From: [Leptolyngbya] sp. JSC-1
GTDB taxonomy: Bacteria; Cyanobacteriota; Cyanobacteriia; Elainellales; Elainellaceae
Reading direction: 5' to 3'
Length of the DNA stretch: 64,000 bases
Assembly (NCBI GenBank): GCA_000733415.1
Contig: KL662191.1
Coordinates: forward strand, 5,268,341-5,332,340
A program made the translations under genes and the position numbers. Below the pieces are notes generated by a model. It had not been told where the DNA came from, did not search any database, and saw only the letters and a list, made by a program, of their open reading frames with translations. Below are positions 8,545-18,004 of this stretch, piece after piece. The stretch's first letter is position 1; each line of letters starts with the position of its first letter.

Positions 8545-9090
8545 ATGACAGCATCGTCTACTCAACCTCAAAGTCTCAACGACCAAATTCAAGCTTCCAC
8601 AGCATCATCTACTCGACCTCAAAGTCTCACTGCTCAAATTCAAGCTGCCGTTGCTGAATACCGTCGCTTGAAGTACTTTAATCAAATTCTAGGCGGCACT
8701 CTTGCCCTGACAGGGATTCTGCTGGGTCTGATCTCTACTCTGCATGGCATTAATGATAAAGCTAAATTGGCTGCGGGATTTGCCGCAAGTTCAGCCACAG
8801 TTCAAGCCATTCTGTTTGCTTATCCTCTAGACCGCCGCTCCAGATTCTACCGGAGGCTCGTTGCTGACGGTCAAAACTTACTGCTCGATCTGAACGTCAA
8901 CCAGTTCAAAGAAGAAGAGAAACAGCATTTGGAAAGCGTCAAAGCGCTGCGATTGAGGGCTGCAGCTGAAGAACCCGAAGGAACAATGCCGAACAATCTC
9001 GAAGAAATAGAAAAATCAATTGCCAGCATTGAAGAAATTTTAGCTGAATACAAGAAGCTCAAAGAGCAAGTCAGTAAGGATTCAGAATAG
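8545..9090 (+). CDS. Two-TM protein with duplicated N-terminal peptide, SLATT-like topology
   Basis: This 181-residue protein opens with two 17-residue tandem copies (TASSTQPQSLNDQIQAS and TASSTRPQSLTAQIQAA). Then comes a short helix EYRRLKYFNQIL, two hydrophobic segments (about 52-72 and 79-95), a basic RRSRFYRRLV, and a long C-terminal coiled coil rich in E and K. The helix-TM-TM-helix plan resembles SLATT or DUF4231-type two-TM proteins, some of which are effector or sensor subunits in conflict systems; I cannot confirm that from sequence alone. The alpha/beta hydrolase gene starts 35 bases downstream. Confidence 0.6.
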   Translation: MTASSTQPQSLNDQIQASTASSTRPQSLTAQIQAAVAEYRRLKYFNQILGGTLALTGILLGLISTLHGINDKAKLAAGFAASSATVQAILFAYPLDRRSRFYRRLVADGQNLLLDLNVNQFKEEEKQHLESVKALRLRAAAEEPEGTMPNNLEEIEKSIASIEEILAEYKKLKEQVSKDSE

Positions 9091-9124
9091 AAAAAATAAT
9101 GCCGGTACTTAACCATTAAGCAAT

Positions 9125-9889
9125 ATGCCCAAAATCCCCGTTGGTGATCTGACGATCAACTACCAAATTCAAGGCAAAGGCGAACCCCTGCTGATGATTA
9201 TGGGTTTCAGCTTTAGCCTGTTAGATTGGGGCACTCGACTCCCCGAACTCCTCGCGCAGCACTACAAAGTAATTTTGTTCGACAATCGCGATGCTGGAGA
9301 AACCAGTCGATCCACTAAACCCTATACCATAGAACAAATGGCCGCAGATGCCGCAGGTTTACTCGATGCATTGGGTGAATCCAGAGTGCATGTGTTTGGA
9401 ATCAGCATGGGTGGTATGATTGCTCAATATTTTGCCCTTAATTATCCTGACAAATTGAATAAGCTGATTCTCGGCTGCACAATGGCGGGCGGAGCCTGTA
9501 GCCAACCAGGAGCGTTCAGCAACTTATCCAACGGCAATGTTCTAGAGTTGCTATTTACACCAGAGTTTATTCAACAACATCAAACTGAATTGGCAACATT
9601 CCTGCAAACGACGATGCCATTCCACAGCAAGGGAGAGGCACTAACCCGCCAGTTTTATGCAATGAGCAGCCATAATACCTGTGACTTGCTGGGGAAAATC
9701 ACCGCTCCAACGCTGGTAATCACCGGCGACCGCGATCGCGTGATTCCTCCCCAAAACAGCGATATTCTCACCCAAAAAATGCTAGGAGCTAAGGAAGCAA
9801 TTATCAAAGATGCTGCCCATGCTTTCTGTTTTAGTCATCCGGATTCTACCGCAACCACCATCATCAATTTTTTGGAGAATCAACCATGA
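9125..9889 (+). CDS. Alpha/beta hydrolase
   Basis: This 254-residue protein has the fold's typical layout. The nucleophile elbow is GISMGGM (Ser near residue 95), the oxyanion-side motif is MIMGFSFSLLDWG, the late acid is probably the Asp in ITGDRDRVIPP, and the His is in DAAHAFCFSHP. It resembles the esterase/peroxidase-like group of soluble hydrolases; the substrate is unknown. Its TGA overlaps the next gene's ATG by 4 bases (ATGA), so the two are translationally coupled. Confidence 0.85.
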   Translation: MPKIPVGDLTINYQIQGKGEPLLMIMGFSFSLLDWGTRLPELLAQHYKVILFDNRDAGETSRSTKPYTIEQMAADAAGLLDALGESRVHVFGISMGGMIAQYFALNYPDKLNKLILGCTMAGGACSQPGAFSNLSNGNVLELLFTPEFIQQHQTELATFLQTTMPFHSKGEALTRQFYAMSSHNTCDLLGKITAPTLVITGDRDRVIPPQNSDILTQKMLGAKEAIIKDAAHAFCFSHPDSTATTIINFLENQP

Positions 9890-10347
9890 CCGACGAAACA
9901 GCTTTGATCCAAAAAACCTTTGAACAGTATACGGAGGCGTTTCAAGCGCTTGACCCTACTAAAGTTCTGCCGTTCTTTCACTTTCCAGCCATGCTGATTT
10001 CGCCTGAGCAAGCTGCGGTAATTGGAAATCCGGTTATTGGTTACTTGGGGTTCAAAAAAGCGATGAAAGAGCTGAAGCAGCGCTGTTTTACTCGAAGTTA
10101 TGCCGAGTCGCTCAGCGTCCAGCAGCTTAGCGATAACATGGCAATTGTGACCGGACGAGTGATTCGCTTGAAACGATGCAAGCAAGAGAGCGACGAAACG
10201 ATGCTGGAATGCTTTAACTTAAATTACACGATGCGGAAAGTGAAGGGAAGTTGGAAGATTATCGTCGGTGTGCTAACCGAAACTAGCTGCCCTTCGGTAC
10301 CGGCTGCTCAAGTAACACAACCTCAATCGTTGCTCAACAGAGTTTAA
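9886..10347 (+). CDS. SnoaL/NTF2-like (DUF4440-type) protein
   Basis: This 153-residue protein starts with a helix (LIQKTFEQYTEAFQALDPTK) followed by curved-sheet segments ending in MRKVKGSWKIIVGVL, the usual pattern of NTF2-like cone folds. It is coupled to the hydrolase upstream by an ATGA overlap, and 12 bases separate it from the FG-GAP gene. The ligand or enzymatic role is not evident. Confidence 0.7.
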   Translation: MTDETALIQKTFEQYTEAFQALDPTKVLPFFHFPAMLISPEQAAVIGNPVIGYLGFKKAMKELKQRCFTRSYAESLSVQQLSDNMAIVTGRVIRLKRCKQESDETMLECFNLNYTMRKVKGSWKIIVGVLTETSCPSVPAAQVTQPQSLLNRV

Positions 10348-10359
10348 TCTTACGTTCTT

Positions 10360-12363
10360 ATGACTGTTGAATTTAGCTCTCCTACCAATCTATCCAGTGA
10401 CAGTAATCCAACCATTGTGATCACAGCCGATCTCAACAGAGACGGCAACCTGGATCTGGTGACGAATTTCTCCAATCCCACTGCTCCAGTCAATACGAGT
10501 GGCAAGTCAGGGGTTTCAGTGCTGCTCGGCAATGGCACTGGACAGTTTGCAGCAGCCCAAAATTATGCCTTAGAGCAAACTGCACCAAATCCGCTTTATC
10601 AATCGTTTCAGCAAACTATAGAGGAACAGACTCGGCAGTATCAACAATTAGTTGAAGAACAGTTCCGGCAGTATCAGCAGTTCATTCAGTCGTTACCTCC
10701 CGGCGTTGTCGTACCGCCTTTCAATCCGCCTCCTAAGCCTTCCGAATTCCCTAATCCTCATTCTCCAACCCAAATTAACCCCGTCACGGTACGAACCATT
10801 GCCAGCGCAGATGTGAATCGTGATGGCAAGCTCGATCTGATTACCGCAGGCACCATCAGCGTCACCGAATTGCAGGGGTCTTTCTCTAGCATTAGACAGC
10901 GTAGTGTTATTTCGGTGTTGCCAGGAGATGGTACAGGTGGTTTTGGATTAGCGTCCTACTTTTTGATCAACGGCGTGGGAGCAGCTACAGCCATTGCAGT
11001 CGCAGATTTTAACAGCGATGGCAATCTAGATGTAGCGACTGTCGGGAATTATTCTCCAGACGGTAATCCAGCCCTGAAGCAACAAGTTGCGATCTTGTCA
11101 GGTGATGGGAATGGTAACTTTGGCAATGAAAAAATTCTGCTAATTGGGCAAGACACAACCGACATTATTGCGGCTGACTTTAATGGCGACGGTCGATCCG
11201 ACTTAGCCGTCAGCACGTTTGAGTCCTTCTATGGCTATGGCTCCAGCGCTAACGTCACGGTACTTTTGGCCAATGGAACAGGTGAATTTACTTCGGCAGG
11301 AAGCTTTCCATCAAACATAAACAGTAATATAACTGATCTGTTGGTTGCGGATTTCAATGGTGACGGTAAATTAGATGTTGCTGGCTCCGGTGGCTTTCTT
11401 CCAGGAGATGGCACTGGAAAATTTGGCTCTCCTGTTTATTCGATGACCAGTATTCCCGTGGTCGCTAGTGACTTTAATGGGGATGGCCGCCTCGATTTTG
11501 CCACCGGGGTTTCAGGCGGCTATGGACCTGGTGGAGTCTCAGTGCTGTTAGGCAACGGCGCAGGCAACTACAGCTATCCAGCACCAGTGATTTCCGGTGC
11601 AACACCAGGCATTATCGTCGTTGGTGATTTTAACAAAGATGGCAGACCAGACTTAGCGACGATTAACTATTCTGCTTTTGGTTCCGGCTCATCGACGCTT
11701 TCGGTGGCGCTGAACAGGACCACCAGTTCCAATGCGTTAGTGATTACAGCAGATGTAATTGATGCCTCAAGCGAAACCAGCGGCGGATTCAAGCTCGATT
11801 TGGCTAAGAAAACGCTACAGCTTGGAGCAATTAGCCAAACGTTAAACGGCAGCTATAGGTCAATTCGAGGCACCGTTCAGGCCGACCAGATCAGCGGCAG
11901 TAAAGGGAAGGAGACCATTGATGGGATCGCAGGCAATGATGTGATCGTGGGTTTAGATGGAAATGATAGATTGAATGGCGGATTGGGCAACGATACTCTG
12001 ACTGGTGGTAAAGGCAAAGATACGTTTACCTTCATGAGCGATGGGTTTGATTATCAAATGGTACCCTTCAATCGCTCGTTTGGTGTGGACAAAATCACCG
12101 ACTTTAAACCTGGTCAAGACAAGATCGAGCTATACCGAGACACATTTACGGCCCTAGGTAAGCGTCTCCAGTTTGCGGTGGTAGATACCAAACGCGCTGC
12201 CCAAACGAATCGAGCGCTGATCACCTACATCCCAAAAACAGGCCGACTCTACTACAACCAAAACGGCGCGAAAGCAGGCTTTGGCTCTGGTGGGCTGTTT
12301 GCTGACCTCACGAATGGTTTAGTGCTGACGGCCAAAAACTTCTCGGTCGAGAGCTTAGGCTGA
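10360..12363 (+). CDS. FG-GAP/VCBS repeat protein with C-terminal RTX calcium-binding repeats
   Basis: This 667-residue protein carries seven FG-GAP/VCBS-type repeats, each with a DxNxDGxxD calcium loop: ADLNRDGNLDL, ADVNRDGKLDL, ADFNSDGNLDV, ADFNGDGRSDL, ADFNGDGKLDV, SDFNGDGRLDF, GDFNKDGRPDL. The C-terminus has RTX nonapeptides (GIAGNDVIVGLDGNDRLNGG) and a closing domain typical of type I secretion substrates. Between the first two repeats is an unusual Gln/Tyr-rich helical insert (about residues 75-110; QTRQYQQLVEEQFRQYQQF). There is no N-terminal signal peptide, which fits type I export. It is probably a surface or extracellular adhesin-like protein; no T1SS genes are nearby. Confidence 0.85.
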   Translation: MTVEFSSPTNLSSDSNPTIVITADLNRDGNLDLVTNFSNPTAPVNTSGKSGVSVLLGNGTGQFAAAQNYALEQTAPNPLYQSFQQTIEEQTRQYQQLVEEQFRQYQQFIQSLPPGVVVPPFNPPPKPSEFPNPHSPTQINPVTVRTIASADVNRDGKLDLITAGTISVTELQGSFSSIRQRSVISVLPGDGTGGFGLASYFLINGVGAATAIAVADFNSDGNLDVATVGNYSPDGNPALKQQVAILSGDGNGNFGNEKILLIGQDTTDIIAADFNGDGRSDLAVSTFESFYGYGSSANVTVLLANGTGEFTSAGSFPSNINSNITDLLVADFNGDGKLDVAGSGGFLPGDGTGKFGSPVYSMTSIPVVASDFNGDGRLDFATGVSGGYGPGGVSVLLGNGAGNYSYPAPVISGATPGIIVVGDFNKDGRPDLATINYSAFGSGSSTLSVALNRTTSSNALVITADVIDASSETSGGFKLDLAKKTLQLGAISQTLNGSYRSIRGTVQADQISGSKGKETIDGIAGNDVIVGLDGNDRLNGGLGNDTLTGGKGKDTFTFMSDGFDYQMVPFNRSFGVDKITDFKPGQDKIELYRDTFTALGKRLQFAVVDTKRAAQTNRALITYIPKTGRLYYNQNGAKAGFGSGGLFADLTNGLVLTAKNFSVESLG

Positions 12364-12392
12364 TTTGCAGACTGATTGGTCAGTGTCTTGAC

Positions 12393-12415
12393 AGTGGGCA
12401 AGCCCGCTTTACTGA
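12393..12415. terminator. Possible terminator between convergent genes
   Basis: AGTGGG (12393-12398) can pair with CCCGCT (12403-12408), with one G-U pair, and T-rich sequence follows. It lies between the stop of the FG-GAP gene and the stop of treY. Confidence 0.4.
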
Positions 12416-12418
12416 CTT

Positions 12419-15268
12419 TTACTTACTACCTGCTTGGCTAGATTGCTCCTTGCGGCTGGTTCCGCTATGTTCAATCGTGCCAATTAGCAAAGCTACCGGG
12501 AACTGATTCAGGATGTCCTTGATCCAAAGCGTTTCGCCGCCTTCCAGCTGTTGACCGGAGATCATGTCTTGCCAGAGGGCCGAGGAACCGGGGGCTTGTA
12601 GGATGCGCGTCTCGTGCCAGACCTGTTCGCCTAGGGGGTATTCGCCTTCTTTGATCAAACCCGTCAAAAAGCGCGGCACAATTACAATCGCCTGGATGTC
12701 GCCCAGATCGCGCGTGAAGGCAACGATATGCGGCTTGAGGCTGCCCACGACCGCCAGTTTTTGATAGCTGCCTCGCTGGAACAGATCGGGATAGGCGCGG
12801 CGTGCTCTCAGAGCTTGATAGATCAAAAACAGCTTGATGCGGCCATCCTCTGGTGACTTCAGCAGTTCTTGCAGCAGGTGCGGCAAGTCTTTTTGGCTGC
12901 GGGTTTTGATCTCGTCCAAATAGGCCATCCGCTTTTCATAATCCACCGGACGGCGGTTGTCTGGATCTACTAAGCTGAGGTCCCACAGTTCTGCACCTTG
13001 GTAGAAGTCGGGTACGCCGGGGGAGATGATTTTTAGCAACGTTTGCGCTAGAGAGTTGATGATGCCGTAATGCTGGAGCTTGCGCTGGAAGGGCCGGAAT
13101 TCCTGCAGAAACAGGTTGTCTGGCGAGTCTTTGAGAGCGCGTTCTATAAAGCGAATAAAGGCTTGTTCATATTCAATATCTGAACGCTGCCAGGATGTGT
13201 ATACTTTGGCCTCCCGGCTGGCTTTGATGATGTATTCCTTAACCCGTTCAATAAATTGGGGATAGTCTACTTCGTCAAATGGGAATGCCCCTAAGAGGGT
13301 TTGGTACAGTAGATATTCGGCATTGCGATCGGGCACGTCCAAACCATCTACATTCTCCTTCAGCGGTTTATTCACGGCGTGCCAGTTGCGTAGATGATTG
13401 TCCCATTCTTCGGACAATTCCGATAAAACATTTAAGCGGGCACGCACATCTTCGCCACGTTTGGTGTCGTGGGTAGCGGTGGCGTTTATGGCGTGGGGCC
13501 ATTGGGTGCAGCGGTTTTGGTTAAACGTATGAAAATCCTCAGCCGAAATGCCAAATTCACCTGGATTGGAACCCACCTCGTTGAGTGACAGCAAACGGTT
13601 GTAGACATACATGACTGTATCTTCTACGCCTTTGGCCATCAGGGGGCCGGTAAACTGCTGCAAGCGCATAATGAAATGCAGCCACTGGTCTTTGTCCTCT
13701 TCTGTGAGGCGGTCGTCAAATTCTAGCGACAGAAACTTCTCGATAAAACATAGCTCGTTAATGAAGTTGGGAATATTTTCTTTTGCTTCTTCAATCACCT
13801 GTCGAATTAGCTCCTGATCGGCTTTGCGGGCACCTTCCCGGCTGATGTAAGTGCGGTACACCGGAAATAGCGTCAGGATTTCTACTAGCGCTCGCTTCAA
13901 GCCATACATGGTAAAGTCACTAGCGTAGCGGTAACGGTCAGAAATTTGTTTTAGTAAGTGGGCTAGGTTGTCAATATCACCCGCCATATGTTTACCAATA
14001 ATCAACCGTTTGTTCTCGTCGATTAGAGCTTCGCAGGGGGTAGAGTTGCCGATGAACTGATAGTAAACAGCGCTGAAGTCAAGTTGATTGGCTTGCTGAC
14101 AGAATAGGCCGTTCACTTTGCTCATAAAATCATAGCCAGTCGTGCCTTGAATCGACCAGTTAAGGGGCAGCTCTTCGTGCGGTTCAAGAATTTTTTCTAC
14201 GACCAGGTAAACATCCGGCGAATGTTCCCGGATACGGCTAATGTATTGCACTGGATTATACAAGCCGTCAATGTGATCAACCCGCAGGCCCGTAAATTTG
14301 CCTTGGTTCACCTGCTCTAAGATGAAGCGATGGGTCGCATCAAATACTTTTTCATCTTCTACTCGCAGTGAGATCAGTTCATTAACGGTAAAAAAGCGGC
14401 GATAGTTGAGTTCTTCGTTTCCCACTTTCCAGTAGGAGAGGCGAAAAAACTGTTCGGAGAGCAGACTATCTAACAGGTTAAAGCTCTCTGAGTTGCCTGG
14501 TTCACCGTTGAATACTTGAATGTTTTCTTCAATAAACTGTTTAACTTCAGGACTGTCATTCCACAGTTCCCACAGCATTCGCTTGATAAATAAAATTTGA
14601 TCATAGCGCTCTCTGCCTTCTTCTCCAGAAGGAATATACTTCAGCATATATAAAGCGCCGAGCATCTTAACAAAATTGGGATGATTTCTGCCTAACTTCT
14701 CCCGCAAACGCGCCAGGTCATACATCAAAACATGGCTGTAGGACTCGATGCGGAGCGGAAAGCACAGATTGTAGTAGTTGATCGATAGCCCACTCTGAGT
14801 ATATTTGAGCTGCAACTCCCCGCTTTCTAAGCAATCTCCGTAGAACTTACCCAGGAATGGGGCTAGTACTCGTCCTTTGATGCCACCGTAGTAATGATTC
14901 CAATCAATGTCAAAAAAATCACGATAATGGGAATCTGGACCGTTTTCCAGAACATCCACTAGCATGTAATTCTGACTATCGAATGCCATGTGGTTAGGGA
15001 CAATATCCTGGAGCCAGCCAATGCGATGGTGCTTCAAATCTATTGACAGTGCCTCAAATCCTGCTGCTCCTCCCAACTCTGGATTAATTTCACTCGGATT
15101 GACCGAATCATAGCCGTGGGTACTGCCTGTTCTGGCCGTGAAAATGGGGGACGCATACAGGTCTGAAATTCCCAGTTCGGCTAGATAGGGCACGATGGCT
15201 TGAGCGGCTTGAAAATTGAATCCGGCGTTAAATTGGATTCGGTAGGTAGCTAGGGGAATTTGCATCAT
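12419..15268 (-). CDS. treY: Maltooligosyl trehalose synthase
   Basis: This 949-residue GH13 enzyme converts the reducing end of maltooligosaccharides into a trehalosyl unit in the cytoplasm. The N-terminus (LATYRIQFNAGFNFQAA, SPIFTARTGSTHGYD) is typical of TreY. The catalytic Asp is in LRVDHIDGLYNP, the Glu in VVEKILEPHEE, and the transition-state Asp in TATHDTKRGEDVRAR. The length is normal. Two adjacent start codons exist (15268 and 15265). treZ lies upstream on the same strand after a 330-base gap, and the two enzymes act in sequence. No strong ribosome binding site is visible. Confidence 0.95.
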   Translation of the reverse strand: MMQIPLATYRIQFNAGFNFQAAQAIVPYLAELGISDLYASPIFTARTGSTHGYDSVNPSEINPELGGAAGFEALSIDLKHHRIGWLQDIVPNHMAFDSQNYMLVDVLENGPDSHYRDFFDIDWNHYYGGIKGRVLAPFLGKFYGDCLESGELQLKYTQSGLSINYYNLCFPLRIESYSHVLMYDLARLREKLGRNHPNFVKMLGALYMLKYIPSGEEGRERYDQILFIKRMLWELWNDSPEVKQFIEENIQVFNGEPGNSESFNLLDSLLSEQFFRLSYWKVGNEELNYRRFFTVNELISLRVEDEKVFDATHRFILEQVNQGKFTGLRVDHIDGLYNPVQYISRIREHSPDVYLVVEKILEPHEELPLNWSIQGTTGYDFMSKVNGLFCQQANQLDFSAVYYQFIGNSTPCEALIDENKRLIIGKHMAGDIDNLAHLLKQISDRYRYASDFTMYGLKRALVEILTLFPVYRTYISREGARKADQELIRQVIEEAKENIPNFINELCFIEKFLSLEFDDRLTEEDKDQWLHFIMRLQQFTGPLMAKGVEDTVMYVYNRLLSLNEVGSNPGEFGISAEDFHTFNQNRCTQWPHAINATATHDTKRGEDVRARLNVLSELSEEWDNHLRNWHAVNKPLKENVDGLDVPDRNAEYLLYQTLLGAFPFDEVDYPQFIERVKEYIIKASREAKVYTSWQRSDIEYEQAFIRFIERALKDSPDNLFLQEFRPFQRKLQHYGIINSLAQTLLKIISPGVPDFYQGAELWDLSLVDPDNRRPVDYEKRMAYLDEIKTRSQKDLPHLLQELLKSPEDGRIKLFLIYQALRARRAYPDLFQRGSYQKLAVVGSLKPHIVAFTRDLGDIQAIVIVPRFLTGLIKEGEYPLGEQVWHETRILQAPGSSALWQDMISGQQLEGGETLWIKDILNQFPVALLIGTIEHSGTSRKEQSSQAGSK

Positions 15269-15598
15269 GGGTTTTGGGGCTGCAACAGCTAGGGTTCAAC
15301 AATTGGGGATAAGTGACTTAACTTTTCAGGGATGAATTTCTTTGGGCTTACAAAGCTTACACTGAGCGGCAGCGCAAGCCATTTGCTCGCCACTAGTGTG
15401 CGATGCTATTAACCGCTGTTGATGTTGATCAATATTGATGTCCACTATTGATAAAAGTGAAATCTCTCAGCGACAACAGATTAGGAGTTAGCGTATAAGG
15501 AAGCATAGCGGGAAATCAACCCGTTGTCGTGGGGGAGGCTTCAGTGGCAAAGGTGAGTTTAATTACCATCTCCAAAGCCGCCTCCCAGCTTACCAGTG
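15269..15598. other. Intergenic gap treZ-treY
   Basis: These 330 bases lie between two co-directional genes of one pathway. A short imperfect repetition of GTTGATGTTGATCAATATTGATG-like sequence occurs around 15418-15445. I see no gene. The length suggests treY may have its own promoter. Confidence 0.5.
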
Positions 15599-17440
15599 CT
15601 ACACACTACCATAGATGACAACGCTTTCTGGACCAAGGATGAGCTGCTGTTCGGCAATCGTTTGATCGCGTTCAGTGGGAATCAGATCAGGCAAATCAGC
15701 CCCTGCACCACCCCATTGTGGATCAGCAGAACTCAGCAGTTTTTTCCAGGTTCCAGGCGGTAGGGCCATCTTAATCGAACTGGGTTGGGTATTGAAGTTC
15801 AGCAAGCACAAAACCTGGCTGTCGTGATGCCAGCGCCGCAGCTTCAGCACTTTCTCATCGGCCAGCACGGATACATCTAAGCTTTGCCGATCGGCATGAT
15901 TTAGGGCTGGTACTTCCCGCCGCAGCCGCAGCAGCGTTTGATAAAACAGCCACAGCTTTTGATGCTGGCCTTTATGCCGCAGATCCCAGTGCAGTTTAGA
16001 GCGCTGAAACGTTTCTTCTGATTGAGGATCGGGCGCTTCTCCTTCGGCATGAAACGCCGCAAACTCTTCTTTTCGACCTTTGCGCACGGCTGCTACTAAA
16101 TCGGGATCGCCGTGGCTGACAAAATATTGAAATGGAGCAGTTTCACCGTATTCCTCGCCCATAAAAATTAGCGGAATTGACGGAGAGATTAGGTAAACTG
16201 CTGCAGCTAGCTTCTGGGCCTCAAAGGAGACCAGGTGACACAGCCGATCACCCAGCATGCGATTACCAACTTGGTCATGATTCTGGCTAAACACGACAAA
16301 CTGATTGGGTGAACAGTCGCAGGGATCAGAACCATGATATTTCTGGCGATTTTTAGAGAAATTCCACGTGTATACAAAGTTGTGCGTGTAGGCTTTGGCC
16401 ATGTGATCTAAATCGCCAAAGTCTAGGTAATATCCGTTACGCTCTCCGGTTAACAAAGCATGCAGGGCATGGTGAAATTCATCGTTCCATTGAGCATCGA
16501 GACCAAAGCCACCCTTTTCTCGTGAACGCACCCAGCGTACATCATTCAGATCGCACTCGGCAGTTAGGTAGAATTTGCGTCCCTGCTGCTGCGAAAACTC
16601 CTCGGTCGCTTCCGCCAACTCCTGCAAAAAGTGTTTCGCGCCGTGATCCAAAATGTGATCGGTGGCGTCTAGGCGAAGGGCGTCAATGTGATATTCACGG
16701 AACCAATAGAGTGCATTTTGAATAAAGAAATTCCGCACGGCATGACTGTAGGAATCATCAAAATTGATCGCGCAGCCCCAAGGCGTTTTGTATTTGTTCG
16801 TGAAGTAGGGGCCGTAGCAGCTGATGTAGTTGCCTTCTGGGCCAAAATGATTGTAAACCGCATCGAGAAAAACAGCCATTCCCTGCTGGTGACAGGCATT
16901 GACGAGCTGTTTCAAACCATTGACGCCGCCGTAGGAATACTGCACGCCATACAGGTAGGTACCGTCGTAGCCCCAGTTGCGCTCGCCCGGAAACTGGGCA
17001 ATCGGCATTAGCTCAATCGCATTGACGCCTAATTCTAATAACTCTGGAATTCGGGGAATAATCGCCTCAAACGTTCCTTCTGGCGTGAATGTACCGACAT
17101 GCAGCTCGTATATCACCATTTTCTCTAATGGAATATTTTTCCATTGCTGGTCCATCCAGGTGAAGCTGCTGTGGTCTACAATCTGCGAAGGGCCATGGAC
17201 CCCCTGCGGTTGGCAGTGGGAGGCGGGATCGGGGCGATCGGTTTCGCCATCGAGCTGATAGAAATACAGCGCACCGGGTTCAGCTTCTGCCTGTCCGTGC
17301 CAATAGCCCTGCTCGTCCTGCTGGAGCGGAATCAGCTTGTCTTCGGGAGCCACAAGATGAACTGCAACTTGCTTGAGCTGGGGTGCCCAAACCGTAAACG
17401 CGCACTGACGATTGCCAAGGTAGCGAGAACCGATTTGCAT
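15599..17440 (-). CDS. treZ: Malto-oligosyltrehalose trehalohydrolase
   Basis: This 613-residue GH13 enzyme releases trehalose from the product of TreY. It has an N-terminal CBM48-like domain (CAFTVWAPQLKQVAVHL). The catalytic barrel has its nucleophile Asp in RLDATDHILD, acid/base Glu in LTAECDLND, and transition-state Asp in SQNHDQVGNR. WGYDGTYLYGVQ and LDAVYNHFGPEGNY are characteristic of the family. The length is normal. Trehalose made this way protects many terrestrial cyanobacteria during drying; no trehalase gene is visible here. Confidence 0.95.
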   Translation of the reverse strand: MQIGSRYLGNRQCAFTVWAPQLKQVAVHLVAPEDKLIPLQQDEQGYWHGQAEAEPGALYFYQLDGETDRPDPASHCQPQGVHGPSQIVDHSSFTWMDQQWKNIPLEKMVIYELHVGTFTPEGTFEAIIPRIPELLELGVNAIELMPIAQFPGERNWGYDGTYLYGVQYSYGGVNGLKQLVNACHQQGMAVFLDAVYNHFGPEGNYISCYGPYFTNKYKTPWGCAINFDDSYSHAVRNFFIQNALYWFREYHIDALRLDATDHILDHGAKHFLQELAEATEEFSQQQGRKFYLTAECDLNDVRWVRSREKGGFGLDAQWNDEFHHALHALLTGERNGYYLDFGDLDHMAKAYTHNFVYTWNFSKNRQKYHGSDPCDCSPNQFVVFSQNHDQVGNRMLGDRLCHLVSFEAQKLAAAVYLISPSIPLIFMGEEYGETAPFQYFVSHGDPDLVAAVRKGRKEEFAAFHAEGEAPDPQSEETFQRSKLHWDLRHKGQHQKLWLFYQTLLRLRREVPALNHADRQSLDVSVLADEKVLKLRRWHHDSQVLCLLNFNTQPSSIKMALPPGTWKKLLSSADPQWGGAGADLPDLIPTERDQTIAEQQLILGPESVVIYGSV

Positions 17441-17694
17441 AGGTTTACCTACAATAAGCTGCTATTAGAATTAATTTAACTTTTATTACACTATCGCGGC
17501 TGCCATTGCATCTCCCTACAGAACTATACCGGCTGAAGCGGCGCAAGCGATCTAAGGTTAGATACTAAGGTCAAATACAATGCGGGCACCTTGCTCGTTG
17601 CCAGCCACTGACATGATCGGAGCTGAAAAATCACTAGGTTGAGCCACTTACTTTCAGGTTGAAGTATTGTTTATCTTTTGAGGGGATCGGGGAG

Positions 17695-17829
17695 CTATAA
17701 GTCCCGCACTGTACCTGAAAGGTCAGCGTCAGGATACATAGACTCTGCAATCAGCGCCAGGAGGATGTCGCTGCTCGGTAATTCTTCATCCTCTAAAATT
17801 GAAATTGTGGTGTTGAGGATAGGGTAATT
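17695..17829 (-). pseudogene. Orphan coding-like C-terminal fragment, family unknown
   Basis: The minus strand reads about 44 residues without a start (ISILEDEELPSSDILLALIA, then ESMYPDADLSGTVRDL and TAG at 17695-17697). The composition and hydrophobic spacing look like real protein, but the frame closes upstream at once. It overlaps antisense with the 5' end of the DUF6888-like remnant. I cannot name the family. Confidence 0.35.
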
Positions 17830-18004
17830 TTACCAACGGGTGAGCAAGGAAAATCTTGTATCAGGGTTTGCCAAGTACCTGACAAATTTCTATCGTCCTA
17901 TTGAGCTTGTACGGTTTGATCAGCGTAGAGGGATTGTATACATCTTTGCAAGCGAGGATTTACAATTCGTGATTTACCGCGATGGCAAAAGGAGGTTTAG
18001 ATGA
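17827..18004 (+). pseudogene. DUF6888-like small protein, frameshifted
   Basis: One frame reads LPTGEQGKSCIRVCQ (17830-17874). The next frame continues YLTNFYRPIELVRFDQRRG, then IVYIFASEDLQFVIYRDGKR, to TGA 18002-18004. Deleting a single G after CAA at about 17874 would join the two into the usual family pattern of about 58 residues. The start position holds ATT rather than ATG. The stop overlaps the ATG of the following DUF6887-like gene, the usual arrangement of this cyanobacterial pair. The assignment is from memory of the family motif. Confidence 0.6.
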
